This document shows positions 1 through 9,887 of a DNA stretch of 29,052 nucleotides, piece after piece. The stretch comes from Nemertoderma westbladi (Eukaryota > Xenacoelomorpha > Nemertodermatida > Nemertodermatidae), in the NCBI GenBank assembly GCA_032718475.1, contig JAUCBJ010003278.1, forward strand, positions 1 to 29,052, written 5' to 3'. The notes under the pieces were generated by a model. That model was not told the origin of the DNA. It saw only the letters and a program-made list of their open reading frames with translations, and searched no databases. A program made the translations under genes and the position numbers. Each line of letters starts with the position of its first letter. Position 1 is the stretch's first letter.

Positions 1-49
1 CGTTGGTTTAATCTCCATACCTCAAACAAACATCCTGATCATAAAAGTT

Positions 50-375
50 AAAAAATATGCGCAAATAACGTAAAAAAACGGAAAATAAAATAAAAAAAAA
101 TCGAAAAAAATGTAAAAAAAAATCGAAAAAAAAGTAAAAAAAAAACGGAAAAAAAAGTAAAAAAAAAAATTTTCAAAAAAAAGTAAAAAAAAAAAATTTC
201 AAAAAAAATCTCAAAAAATGCGGACAAAAAAAGTGTAAAAAAACGGACATATAAAGTAAAAAAAAAACAGACAAATAAAGTAAAAAATACGGACAATGAA
301 GTCAAACAAAAACGGACATATAAAGTAAAAAAAAACGGACATATAAAGTCAAAAAAATACGGACAAATAAAGTCA
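50..375. repeat. A-rich tract with irregular 18-22 bp periodicity
   Basis: A strongly strand-asymmetric A-rich block built from variants of ACGGACATATAAAGTAAAAA and AAATCGAAAAAAAAGT. It is repeated at about 1722-2047 in the second copy. The long A runs are the main site of length difference between the two copies, as expected for slippage. The minus-strand reading frames across it are phenylalanine-rich and low-complexity, so I do not call them genes. Confidence 0.75.
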
Positions 376-619
376 AACCACTTATTGCATTAGTTAAAGG
401 GCAAGAGATGTAACAATAACGCCAGTCATTGTTTATATAAAAATCGTTAAGTTTTCGAGATATATCAATTAAAACATTTCGCTCGCTAATTAGTAATTAA
501 TTAATTAACCGATTTTAGCAATAAAATGTTTCCAATACATCAGATACGGGTCCTCTACACGATGCAAAAAACAGAATCGCCGTAACTAACATAGAAAAAA
601 ATTCGACAAAAAAATATAT

Positions 620-706
620 CCACACCGATCCCCAACCCTGATTCGAACTCGGGAATACCTCCGGACAGGATTTTTTTGTTACCCCTATATGATCGCGCCA
701 CTCGAA
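620..706 (-). repeat. tRNA-derived SINE head (copy 1)
   Basis: On the minus strand a B-box-like element, GAGTTCGAATCAGGG (650 to 636), matches the GGTTCGANTCC consensus. It lies about 55 nt downstream of an A-box-like GTGGCGCGATC (704-694). That spacing fits an internal RNA polymerase III promoter. The surrounding sequence does not fold into a clean cloverleaf and no CCA-type end is seen, so this is a SINE-type tRNA-like head rather than a tRNA gene. The exact SINE ends are not visible. Confidence 0.6.
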
Positions 707-1284
707 TTTTTGAAGTCGATTTTTCGGCCCTTTCTCTCGGTCCTGGGGCCGTATAAAATAATTCTTGACAAGTAATTTAGATACGCTCTTTCCAACGGTA
801 CCATCCGTTAAGCGTGAATCCTTGTAGTTTTGGCTGAGCTCTATAAACCCCACTTTTTCTATAGCCTTAAATTATTCCTGGACGGAAAATATATGGCGGT
901 GTAAGCTGTGCTCGCGCTACGGCGAGTTGTTTGTTGTATCCGGGACTGATAGGCCCTATCGGGCCAGTCAGTTTTTGCGCGTTTCGACCAGTTGACTAAA
1001 AACTATATACCTATATATAACTATATACCTTAATTACCTATTACCAATAATATCCCTTTTTATTAATTATTCCCCTAAACTTGAACAAATAACAAACAAA
1101 ATTGTACTAGAACGCATTATTTTCGTATGGAATAAACAATAACATAACAGTTTTTAAGGAATTTCCAAGAATCTAAAAGTCCCATAGAACATCAACTTGA
1201 AACGGCAACTCACAACTAATTGGTAGTTCCCAAATCAAATCAACACAAAGCACCATAAATAAATCGCAATCTATCTAAATACGG

Positions 1285-1445
1285 CCCAAGGCCCTCCCAA
1301 CCCACCCCCCCCCCCCCCCCCCTACCCAATTAGGCCCACCACCCACCCTATTAACTACATATATCGGCCCACCCACCCTCCAATGAGTTACCTCAAAACA
1401 TGACTTAGGTGTCAGCCCACCCACCCACCAATTAAATTTTATATA
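1285..1445 (+). repeat. C-rich dispersed repeat, copy 1
   Basis: A CCCACCC-rich block with an 18-base C run at about 1303-1322. It ends in a TCAGCCCACC...CCAATTAAATTTTA segment that recurs at 7640-7835 in the same orientation and order. It fills the spacer between the two large direct repeats. No coding potential is apparent. Confidence 0.75.
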
Positions 1446-1672
1446 GTTAGAACTACCTTTTGTATTTTTTTATATCGTGTACCCACACTAACGCCCCCAA
1501 CCCAAACATATTTGTATTATTACGTTGTTTTCTAATCTGCACTATGTCGAAATCTCAGACGATTACCAAAATGCAGAATTCTAGAACATCAACCCGCTAC
1601 ACACATGGACACAGTCGCAATCCAAGACAAGTTACAATCTGAAAACTAAACATACTGCCGCCTTCAAAATAG

Positions 1673-2850
1673 CGTTGGTTTAATCTCCATACCTCAAACA
1701 AACATCCTGATCATAAAAGTTAAAAAATATGCGCAAATAACGTAAAAAAACGGAAAATAAAATAAAAAAAAATCGAAAAAAATGTAAAAAAAAATCGAAA
1801 AAAAAGTAAAAAAAAAACGGAAAAAAAAGTAAAAAAAAAAATTTTCAAAAAAAAGTAAAAAAAAAAATTTCAAAAAAAATCTCAAAAAATGCGGACAAAA
1901 AAAGTGTAAAAAAACGGACATATAAAGTAAAAAAAAAACAGACAAATAAAGTAAAAAATACGGACAATGAAGTCAAACAAAAACGGACATATAAAGTAAA
2001 AAAAAACGGACATATAAAGTCAAAAAAATACGGACAAATAAAGTCAAACCACTTATTGCATTAGTTAAAGGGCAAGAGATGTAACAATAACGCCAGTCAT
2101 TGTTTATATAAAAATCGTTAAGTTTTCGAGATATATCAATTAAAACATTTCGCTCGCTAATTAGTAATTAATTAATTAACCGATTTTAGCAATAAAATGT
2201 TTCCAATACATCAGATATGGGTCCTCTACACGATGCAAAAAACAGAATCGCCGTAACTAACATAGAAAAAAATTCGACAAAAAAATATATCCACCCCATC
2301 CCCAACCCTGATTCGAACTCGGGAATACCTCCGGTCAGGATTTTTTTGTTACCCCTATATGATCGCGCCACTCGAATTTTTGAAGTCGATTTTTCGGCCC
2401 TTTCTCTCGGTCCTGGGGCCGTATAAAATAATTCTTGACCAGTAATTTAGATACGCTCTTTCCAACGGTACCATCCGTTAAGCGTGAATCCTTGTAGTTT
2501 TGGCTGAGCTCTATAAACCCCACTTTTTCTATAGCCTTAAATTATTCCTGGACGGAAAATATATGGCGGTGTAAGCTGTGCTCGCGCTACGGCGAGTTGT
2601 TTGTTGTATCCGGGACTGATAGGCCCTATCGGGCCAGTTGACTGACTGATATTACACTATATATATATTACCTATATCCTAAATTATTTTTTATTCCACG
2701 AAAGTTACACAAATTTCAAACAAAATTATTCTAGAACACATTTTAGATAGATTAAATTAAGAATAACGTCACAGTTTTTAACAAATTACCATGAATCTGA
2801 AAGTCCCATAGAACATCAAATTGAAACCGCAACTCGCGACTAACTGATAA
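1673..2850. repeat. Direct repeat copy 2 of the same duplication
   Basis: Near-identical to 1-968 up to about 2638, then diverged to about 2850. The high identity suggests a recent duplication, or a tandem satellite-like unit of about 1.67 kb. The spacer 1251-1672 contains a C-rich repeat that copy 2 does not have in the same place. A partial third match to the AT-rich tail, including the motif ATTCTAGAACACATT, is found near 2870-2965. Confidence 0.93.
2290..2376 (-). repeat. tRNA-derived SINE head (copy 2)
   Basis: Second copy of the same A-box/B-box arrangement, with the B box at 2320-2306 and the A box at 2374-2364 on the minus strand. It was carried along with the 1.67-kb duplication. 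Differences from copy 1 include GGTCAGG for GGACAGG and a changed CCACCCC stretch. Confidence 0.6.
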
Positions 2851-4264
2851 GCATTATATTATCTCTATACCTATATACCTACTACCTATATCTTATTTAT
2901 TAACTATTCCGCAAAAGTGAAACAAAATACAAACAAAATTATTCTAGAACACATTATACTATATCTATATATCATATATCCTATACGTAGAATACATTTG
3001 TTATTGTATGAAATATAAAATAGCCTCGTTGCTTGTAAAATTTCCAAACAACATTAATTTGAAACCATTATCCTTATAAATACTTACATAACTACTTATT
3101 TATGAAAGTCCAATGGGAACATCAACTTTAAACCTATATATATAAAATTAATGAAAATTGCTATATATATCTATATATATCAACTCTGAGTTGTTTAATT
3201 GGGAAGAAATAGCAACTTCTGAGTTATTAAAATAATGTGCAAGGAGGACTATATACAAATATGCACTTATATTATTATCATTATACGTTTTCGAATTAGT
3301 TGTTCTAGAATAATTTCAATAGTCTGAGATGTTTAAAATATGTGCCAAGAAATAGCCTTCTGAGTTGTGAGAATGTACCAAGAGGACTATTATTCGGTAT
3401 CTAAATTTCTGTTTTACCGTTTTACTGCATTGCCGTTTTCGAATTGAATTGTTCTAGAATAAATTCCTTACAATATAAACAAACTTTTTGTACAAGCACA
3501 CATATTTACAATTTAAAAGTTCTAGAAAACACATGTTTCTATAATAGCCCATTTTCATTAGTTACTATCATATAGCTTAAGATACTAGACATTTTACAAA
3601 TTGTTATTTACAGAGCATCTCCTTGAATTATCTTTATTGTTTTTAAAGAAATCAACATTCCATTTGGACAAAAGAACGTACTGTAATAAATAAATTGAAC
3701 TATATTTGGAACGACGTTTTATCCTTGCTTGGATTTATGAGATGTGTTTGGAGTTAATTTCTTCTTCTTATGGGTGAACTTTTATTGTTTTCAGAGTGCC
3801 CCTTCCCAATCTGAAGGAAGCAATACCTAGACCAAGGACCCCAAAATATTGTGCATAGGGAATTTAATGGGCAAGATCTCAAGTAACAAAAACAATAGCC
3901 ACAGGGTATGTTAGCAGCAGTCAATTGATAAATGAAAACAAGTGAATATATTTTGAATTCGATTAAACAAATTATTATCAATTATATTTTAAGATTATAA
4001 TCATATATCGGAATTACTATATATAATTAAGACCAAAAGACAACCTTCCATAACGAGTATCTAAATTTAACAAGGTGATCTTCAAAGTACATCAAAAACT
4101 AAAATAAAAAAATCTACAAATCTTCAAATCTACAAAATATTATCGTAAATAAGTGCACAAACAAAAGTAAATGTATTTTAACCTATACTAAACTATTAAT
4201 TTATACCGGAAGTATTATACACAATTAAGATCATCAAGGCAACTTTATTAGATCAGGCCGATCA
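2851..4264. other. AT-rich intergenic DNA, no gene seen
   Basis: Contains TATATA-rich stretches and a partial copy of the repeat tail near 2870-2965. The motif TTCTAGAA recurs near 3304, 3451 and 3520. I see no convincing splice-bounded coding exon. The 75-codon minus-strand frame at 3754-3981 has no recognisable features and is not called. Confidence 0.55.
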
Positions 4265-4880
4265 TTTGCTATTGTATTGCCATTAAACGATCTCATTACC
4301 AAAAATACAGGAAAAGAAACACGTTACAGAAATGGCCTTCTCTAACCTAAAGAATAAACGACTTAAGAATTAAGGGAAATGAGCAGATTATTAAACCCGC
4401 AGATTCCAACCAAAACAATAAGCGATCCCATTACCACTTGAGGAAAAGGAACAGGTCACAGAAGCAGGCTTTCTAACAAAAATAATAAGTGATATCAATA
4501 CCAATTGAGGGAAATGAACGGGTTACACAAACGGCATTTTCTAACCTAAGCCATAAACGATATCTTGTTACCAATTGAGAGAAAGGAACAGGTTACAGAA
4601 GCGGCCTTTTCTAACTCCAAAACAATAAACGATCCTATTACCAGAGGGAAAGGAGCATATTACAGAAGCGGGGTTTTCTAACAAAAAAAATAAACTATCT
4701 TAATATCAATTAAGAAAACGGAACAGGACATTTTTTAACCAAAAAACTAAACAATCATAATATCAATTAAGATAAATAAACAGGAAACAAAAGTGGCCCT
4801 TTCAACAATAAACGACCCAATTACCAATTGAGGTTAAGGAGCAGAGATAAGAGAGGCGTATTTTACAAACCAAAACATTA
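4265..4880 (+). repeat. Degenerate 65-70 bp tandem repeat array
   Basis: About eight or nine diverged units, each built from a GGAACAGGTTACAGAAGCGG-like segment, then TTTTCTAACCAAAAC, then AATAAACGATCC, then TTACCAATTGAGGG. Equivalent bases fall near 4451, 4519, 4588, 4655, 4723, 4780 and 4841, giving a period of roughly 57-69. Single units or fragments also occur at about 6010-6085, inside the foldback element near 9342-9388, and in reverse near 9672-9720. This is therefore a dispersed as well as tandem family. No open reading frame runs through it. Confidence 0.8.
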
Positions 4881-5160
4881 AACTGTCTCGGCGTGTTACA
4901 AAATGTGACATAACTACATTTAATACTTATTTGGCCTGATATAATACGATCATTAATTATGATTTTGGTAGAACGCATTTTAAGTAAACTATAATAACAA
5001 AATAAATATTCCATAAACATCAGTAATTATTAATAACACGCTAGCAGGTCCTATGGACAATTTAAAGCTATGGACTATGAACAACGAAGAATAAAGAACA
5101 AATAAAAGATTATAATTGATTAATTATGCGCCCTGCTGCCCCTATGGGATGTGTGACGAG
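4881..5160. other. Intergenic, downstream of the two-exon minus-strand gene
   Basis: AT-rich DNA without a supported gene. It would hold the 3' untranslated region of the minus-strand gene ending at 5161. A minus-strand AATAAA-type signal is not obvious within the first 100 bases. Confidence 0.4.
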
Positions 5161-5869
5161 TTATATGTGTCCAGCATTGAAAGGACAAACTGGGAAGACG
5201 CCCACTGGATAATCCAGCAGCCGGATGGATGATATGTGGTAGGAAGGAAGAGTGACTTGTTCATCACCCTCCTTCAACGCTGGCCGCATCCACCCGGACA
5301 CCATCCAGTGAACCCCCTCCAAGACGTTAAGGTCCCTTAACGTCTGCCGGATATACTCGCGACACTGAGGGACCTCATCCAGGCTGAGGCGTCTACCTCC
5401 TACAAAGCTGTTTAGAAAGCGACGCGACGTGACAGCTTCAACCCGATCTATGGCCTGGAGGAAATCCGGCTTAACAGCCATAGATAATCCCCACTTCACT
5501 GTGGGGCAGGACACCAGACAGGGACAGTCCCTCCCGTACTGCCCGTCGCATAGTGCCCCACCACAGACGTCCTCCACCACCTTGATTCGGTTCAAGTTGA
5601 GGGCTGTCGCTCTCATAGCGAATGAACCCATCGCTGTCGACTCGGGGTCCCAAGTAACGGCCGACTTCTCCACATTGGACGGCTGGATTACCGGTACCAG
5701 CATATCGTCTACCCCGACAACAACGAGGTCGGAGTTATCTTTCCCTATGAGAACAGGGTCTATGATGTGGACTTGGGACCCCACGCCAACACTTCTGTCC
5801 ATAAACAGCCTTGCCGACTGTTTGCCGTCGTTAGAGATAACGGCAAACACCTCACCGCTCTCGGTGCAT
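5161..5869 (-). CDS. Unrecognised protein, coding exon 2 (C-terminal part)
   Basis: This exon encodes about 235 residues and ends with TAA at 5163-5161. Its 5' boundary is a splice acceptor on the minus strand, TTATTTTAG just before 5869. The exon starts with the third base of a codon, which matches the phase of the donor at 6594/6593. The protein begins with a beta-rich stretch containing SVGVGSQVHIIDP, which reads like an OB-fold strand. It then has a cysteine cluster (CGGALCDGQYGRDCPC, about 100-125 residues in) that could bind zinc. The C-terminal part contains FLQAIDR, TSRRF and GVHWMVSGWM. I do not recognise the family. A single-stranded nucleic-acid-binding OB-fold with a zinc ribbon, as in RPA-like proteins, is a guess. 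The exon is GC-richer than its surroundings and uninterrupted, so it is likely a live gene. Confidence 0.75.
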
Positions 5870-6593
5870 CTAAAATAACAAAATAACATAAATTATAAAT
5901 TCATTGCAGCAAATGAGTTTAGTATAAATATCCCCGTTATATTATTATAATTATCTTTTTGAGACACAGTAGTAAACTCCCACCTCGGCGAATTAATATC
6001 CCGCCTCAATGTTTAATAATCAATTAAGGGAAAGGTGCAGGTTACAGAGACATGTTATTCTAACCAAAACAATAAACTAAAGTTACAATGTTATTTTTGG
6101 ATGTCATCAGCTGTTACGATTTTCCCCTGGAAATGGAAAGTCCCCTTCCCTACCACGCCGCCACGCCTATTTGAACATTTTATAAAAATGTATAATAAAT
6201 ATAATAAACCTCTTTTATTCTTATGAATATTAGAATAAACTGATAAAGTGTATGTATATTTTGTTGAAAGTTTTTTGCATTGATGTTGAAAAATTGCAAC
6301 CTGTAAACACCATAAAAACAAAATAACTCACAATATTTTATTATTTTTTGATTACTGGTTACAAGTAAATTAAATTGAGTTACATTGTACTAGATTGGTG
6401 AGTTTTTTTGGTGTCCCAGTCAATAATGATCAAAATGGACTACAATTCACACTTTGTGGGAATGAACCCGCGACCTAGGGATGAGAGAAATAACCCATGG
6501 CACCCAATTCCTCTACTATTTATGCTATTTTATATTAAATGTATGTATTCTGTTTAAATCAAGTATGGAAATAGATTATATCAATACAAGAAC
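5870..6593 (-). other. Predicted intron of the two-exon gene
   Basis: A 724-nt AT-rich interval bounded by GT (6593-6592) and AG (5871-5870) on the minus strand, with matching phase on both sides. It contains a copy of the dispersed 65-70 bp repeat (about 6010-6085) and a SINE head (about 6455-6506), both consistent with intronic DNA. The donor GTTCTT is weak, so a different donor nearby is possible. Confidence 0.55.
6455..6506 (-). repeat. tRNA-derived SINE head within the intron
   Basis: On the minus strand an A-box-like GGGTGCCATGGGTTA (6505-6491) is followed by a B-box-like GCGGGTTCATTCCCAC (6471-6456). The spacing between boxes is about 35 nt, typical of a tRNA-derived RNA polymerase III promoter. 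The anticodon region does not form a clean stem, so this is a SINE remnant rather than a functional tRNA. It differs in sequence from the heads at 620 and 12301, so several SINE families are present. Confidence 0.6.
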
Positions 6594-6853
6594 CTAAAAA
6601 ATATCATCCGATTGTAGGTCTGCGTTGATTTTGAAAATTTCGTAGCACCAAATCCACCAGACTTTTTCTTTACAATTGCGGACGAGGATTTCTTTACGTG
6701 CAGCACCTCCGCACACAACTTGAGGCCGTCCTCGATATCGTCACCCGCTTCCTTCACGTAGGGCAACTCAACTTGACGATACCTCGTCGCAAGGAGGTGG
6801 TGGGCACGCTCCACATTCCCACTTAAAACGTTTAGCGTTACCTCCGAAGGCAT
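6594..6853 (-). CDS. Unrecognised protein, coding exon 1 (N-terminal part)
   Basis: The ATG at 6853-6851 opens MPSEVTLNVLSG, followed by a predicted helical region (ERAHHLLATRYRQ) and a basic patch (VKKSSSAIVKKKSGG). The exon has 86 codons plus two bases and ends in AG before GTTCTTG. Exon 2 starts with one base, so the join is in phase and gives an arginine codon; the mature protein would be about 322 residues. The intron is 724 nt (6593-5870) and GT-AG. A pyrimidine-rich acceptor (TTTTGTTTTTAG) lies immediately before the ATG at 6854. This suggests an intron in the 5' untranslated region, or that still more coding sequence lies upstream. The reading frame upstream of the ATG is low-complexity and is probably intron. 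Confidence 0.65.
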
Positions 6854-7639
6854 TCTAAAAACAAAATTATTATGATGAATAAATACATTATTGTGAAATA
6901 AATATAGCCAATATTGTTGTGATAAAAAGTTTTCATTAATCCCGGCAAAACACATGCAAAAATGTAACTAACAAATATTTTTTCAAACCGTGATATATTA
7001 TTTTACTTACAGTCTTTAGCAGAAAGGAAATGATACATTGATAGGAACATTTGTTTCTCTTTTTTTAGTATAATATTGGATTGATTTAATTCAAACTTAT
7101 TTATTGTAAAGCCGGAATGTGCAAGCAATGCCCAATAGGACATTGAATAATGGTTGGAAGTAAAGTTCAAAAAATATATTCAATTGATATTAATTCTTTA
7201 GAATAATAATTATTGTTTAGCATAAACACAAAGTAATTAACCCATTATCCATCAGTTTTAGTATAAGTTTAAACCGGAGAAAAGGCTGTAGACAAAAATA
7301 AAAAGAAATGCAAATGTCTTTTTGATATAATTTTGATAAGAACGTGGTTGTGATAAGAGGGCATTGACTTATTTTCAATAACAAATGAAAACTAATCGTA
7401 TTATTATTTTAAATATTAAATATTTACATTAAGAGCCTAGCATATATAATATCATAAATAGCAGCTTTCCTAGGCAATTCTTATAAGTTATTAATTTAAT
7501 TTAATTTTTAAAAATTAAATATTTTACCTATAACCCACTTGCTTAAAGGCCGAGCATAACATGGCCAGGCCATGCGTGAGTTGACTCTTCGATTTTGGAA
7601 ATAATCGGTCTGGCAGAAAATCAGAGAATGTTTCCCAAG
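6854..7639. other. AT-rich DNA upstream of the two-exon gene, no coding seen
   Basis: Probably intron or upstream DNA of the minus-strand gene. It consists of AT-rich sequence with no supported ORF or recognisable repeat family. Confidence 0.45.
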
Positions 7640-7835
7640 TGATAGACCCCCAAGGAGCGAAACTTGAAACTGCAACTAAATTCTAATTGACCCACCCCCC
7701 CCTCCCACAATCTCTAATTAGACCCGCCACCCACCCATTCTACAACGGATATCAACCCACCCGCCCACCAGAATGTTGTCTAATCTAAAACTTCTTAGGT
7801 CAGCCCACCCGCCCACCAATTAAATTTTACTTTAT
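7640..7835 (+). repeat. C-rich dispersed repeat, copy 2
   Basis: Same order of elements as 1200-1445: an AACTTGAAACTGCAACT lead, a CCCACCCCCC block, CCGCCACCCACCC, a second CCCACC block, then CAGCCCACCCGCCCACCAA followed by TTAAATTTTA. Copies are diverged by substitutions and small indels. The lead sequence also occurs without the C-rich part near 2820. Confidence 0.75.
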
Positions 7836-8022
7836 TAGCTCACAATTTTCATCATTATTTCAGGAAACAGACTTAGAAAATTCTCGACTTTCGTTTCATT
7901 ATCTACAGTACCTGTACTACTATTATGCATAACGTATAACACATTCATTGAAATAAGTAGCGTACTCTGGTATTATTATATAAAAGTACAAACACAGCGA
8001 TGATCTGTCCGACTCCACTTAC

Positions 8023-8120
8023 CTCAAATATTCGTAGAAAATAAGCGATGGACGAACTGATGCGGTACGAATCCAAAAATCTTTCAGTGAATGCTAAAAA
8101 CTATAACAGGTAGAATAAAC
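8023..8120 (-). other. Possible 5' noncoding exon with a strong splice donor
   Basis: The minus strand reads ATTTGAG|GTAAGTGGAG at 8023/8022, a near-ideal 5' splice site. It lies about 1.2 kb upstream of the acceptor that precedes the MPSEVTL exon, in the right orientation. It could therefore be the first exon of that gene. The upstream end is not defined and there is no open frame of note. CCAATAG motifs on the plus strand (about 8452 and 8531) could belong to a promoter region between this exon and the divergent plus-strand exon at 8836. All of this is inferred. Confidence 0.3.
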
Positions 8121-8835
8121 TTATTACCTTTATTGCTGAATTGCCTTAGGATTTATACTGAACACACAAGGTTTGGCCTGACACTGTCTCTATACTGATG
8201 AGTCATTCAAAGACCTCGCCCGCGGCAGCAAGTAGACTATCACCACACCACAAGGAACATTCTTCAGATGTATACCGCGCCAATGATACACATCAAGATT
8301 GGTTTGGACTTTGATGTATGCGACGACCATTAGGAAATGAATGCCCAGTGTCACTCTTCCTCCTGTCTCAGACAGTGGTCGAACATTACTTCAAAGAACA
8401 TTCCCCGCACTACCTTGGTAGATATTACCTTTCTGCAGTTTATGTATAAACAACCAATAGAAAGTGTTGTGTCTCACTATGGCTCTGTGAGGTCTCATCC
8501 TTAACATTACTTATTTCGTGCAAGCATTCGACCAATAGAATGTGTCCTTTCAGCGGTTTCTATACTGATGAGTGCTTCAGAGTCCTCAGTAATTGGTTTA
8601 GGTCCAACTATTACTACAACAATCTCAGTCTTAGTATATTGGATTCTAGAGTTTGTGTAAACTCAATTCTGCAATTGATTAAGTAAACTATATATTTTAA
8701 GGGCTTCCAGGCGCCATTGTTGGCCAAGCCTAACTATTCTTGAATTGATGCCATAGTTTCTTACTTCAATACTTCTATATATTTCAATACTTTATTGTTA
8801 TCATATTGATTAACCGTGTTCATCAAGCAGTCAAG
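8121..8835. other. Intergenic interval between divergent candidate exons
   Basis: More balanced base composition than its surroundings. Two similar segments, TCTATACTGATGAGT followed by a TTCA and a CCTC, occur at about 8189 and 8559. Two ACCAATAGAA motifs occur at about 8451 and 8530. No coding region is supported. A bidirectional promoter is possible but unproven. Confidence 0.35.
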
Positions 8836-8956
8836 ATGCCGAAGAGAAAGGCGACGATTTGCACTCACTGCCTTGGTACTGAAGGCAAACGGAAACACAA
8901 TCGGACAACATGCCCGCGACGTGAGAGGGGTCTACCAGCGGTACTTCCATTCCATG
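8836..8956 (+). CDS. Candidate first exon encoding a zinc-knuckle-like motif
   Basis: An ATG at 8836, in a CAAGATG context, opens MPKRKATICTHCLG and continues to a C-x2-C-x8-H-x4-C arrangement (CTHC...H...C) with basic residues between. The arrangement resembles zinc knuckles in transposases and nucleic-acid-binding proteins, though the spacing is wider than the canonical CCHC. The frame would meet TAG at 8959. A splice donor-like G|GTTAGT at 8956/8957 would take the reading frame into an intron first. Downstream exons are not identified; the plus-strand ORF at 9888 is a possible partner. This could equally be a transposon remnant. Confidence 0.35.
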
Positions 8957-9075
8957 GTTAGTTTTATTATTAGGCCTATATTTGTGCTTGTCTTTCATCG
9001 TAGGCCTATCTGCCTGTCTATTGTATTATTTTTGCAATATATATTAGACATACGCCTAAACGCTGTTGCTATAGA

Positions 9076-9448
9076 GTGACTACAAAACAAAGACCCAAGA
9101 CCAAAATAATAAAGACCTGCATAATATTGTAACAGTTGTTAAGTTTCGTTTAATGTTGTTGATCCCCCATCAAGCGTCTGTGAGCTGCTCCTTTATTATT
9201 AACCTTTAAATGGCAATGGCACCTAAAACTCTTTGGGACCTGTACAAAACAAAGAGGTAAAATCGCCTTGCATCCCAAAAAGCGTAGGTCCCAAAGAGCG
9301 TTAGGTCCCATTGCTATTTAAAGGAGAAGGTTAGTAAATGATCAGGTTACATAGGCGTATTAGCGGAACCAAAACAATAAGCGAAAGTTAACACGTGTTT
9401 TATACAGGTCTTTGTTATTTCGGTCTTTGGTCTTTGTATTGTAGTGAC
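9076..9448. mobile_element. Foldback/MITE-like element with 44-bp terminal inverted repeats
   Basis: Left terminus 9076-9119 (GTGACTACAAAACAAAGACC...) is the inverse of right terminus 9405-9448 (...GGTCTTTGTATTGTAGTGAC), with only a few mismatches over 44 bp. Inside is a second inverted pair, 9204-9241 and 9286-9323, both starting CTTTAAAT(A/G)GCAATG and ending near TTTGGGACCT. A dispersed 65-70 bp repeat fragment lies between the inner right arm and the outer right arm. The 373-bp length and absence of coding fit a MITE, possibly nested in or built around another. Target-site duplication is not clear. Confidence 0.75.
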
Positions 9449-9887
9449 CCTGCTGCTATATTGATATGATACTTCTCTTGATATAGGCTACAGTATACAC
9501 TGATACCAGTTAAATACTCAATTCTGCAATTATTGATAGGTCTATCCGGGGTTTTCTGCCCATACGAAAAATACGAGGATTTCACATTTCGGTCGACTTG
9601 TTTTTGGAATTTTATATATTAATTTATATATAGCCTACTTATTAGGCGTTTTATATCGCATATTTCTATATTCGTTTATTGTTTTGGTTAGAATCAGCAG
9701 TTCTGTAACCCATAACCTGGGTTGTTGGTGAAAGCCTGGTATGCTTCACATGGAGCGAATAAACACGGGTTTTCGTGCAGTCAAAAACTAAAAGGACGTG
9801 TTTCACACTCACATAATTTTGAAATTTAAGCTTATATTTAATACATTAATACAGTAATAGGCCTACTAAAAAGGAATTACACTACAA
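9449..9887. other. Intergenic, with a reversed dispersed-repeat fragment
   Basis: Holds a reversed fragment of the 65-70 bp family near 9672-9720 (TTGTTTTGGTTAGAATC and TCTGTAACC). Otherwise it is AT-rich with no supported gene. Confidence 0.4.

Larger units (their letters stand above)
1..1250. repeat. Direct repeat copy 1 of a 1.67-kb-spaced duplication
   Basis: Bases 1-968 recur almost unchanged at 1673-2638, offset 1672 at the left end and 1670 at the right. The differences I see are a few substitutions and short indels, mainly in A runs and near 630. A diverged continuation follows: the text around 1140-1230 matches 2757-2845 with many changes. The unit starts at the window edge, so more copies may lie to the left. 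It contains an A-rich tract, an AT-rich stretch and a tRNA-like head. No host coding region is visible; the phenylalanine-rich reading frames on the minus strand are translations of the A-rich tract. Confidence 0.93.

Noticed and set aside
48-305. Phenylalanine-rich reading frame on the minus strand, and its partner at 1694-1945
   Set aside because: Translation of an A-rich simple tract; no start context, domain or non-repeat sequence.
515-853. 112-codon minus-strand frame and related frames at 2186-2523
   Set aside because: It runs through the tRNA-like SINE head, differs between the two repeat copies by a break, and has no protein family features.
5429-5878. 149-codon plus-strand frame
   Set aside because: Antisense shadow of the exon at 5161-5869, which has matching splice sites and better protein character.
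8189-8225. CTGATGAG motifs (also near 8559) suggestive of a hammerhead ribozyme
   Set aside because: No GAAA core after a stem II at the right distance, and no stems I and III.
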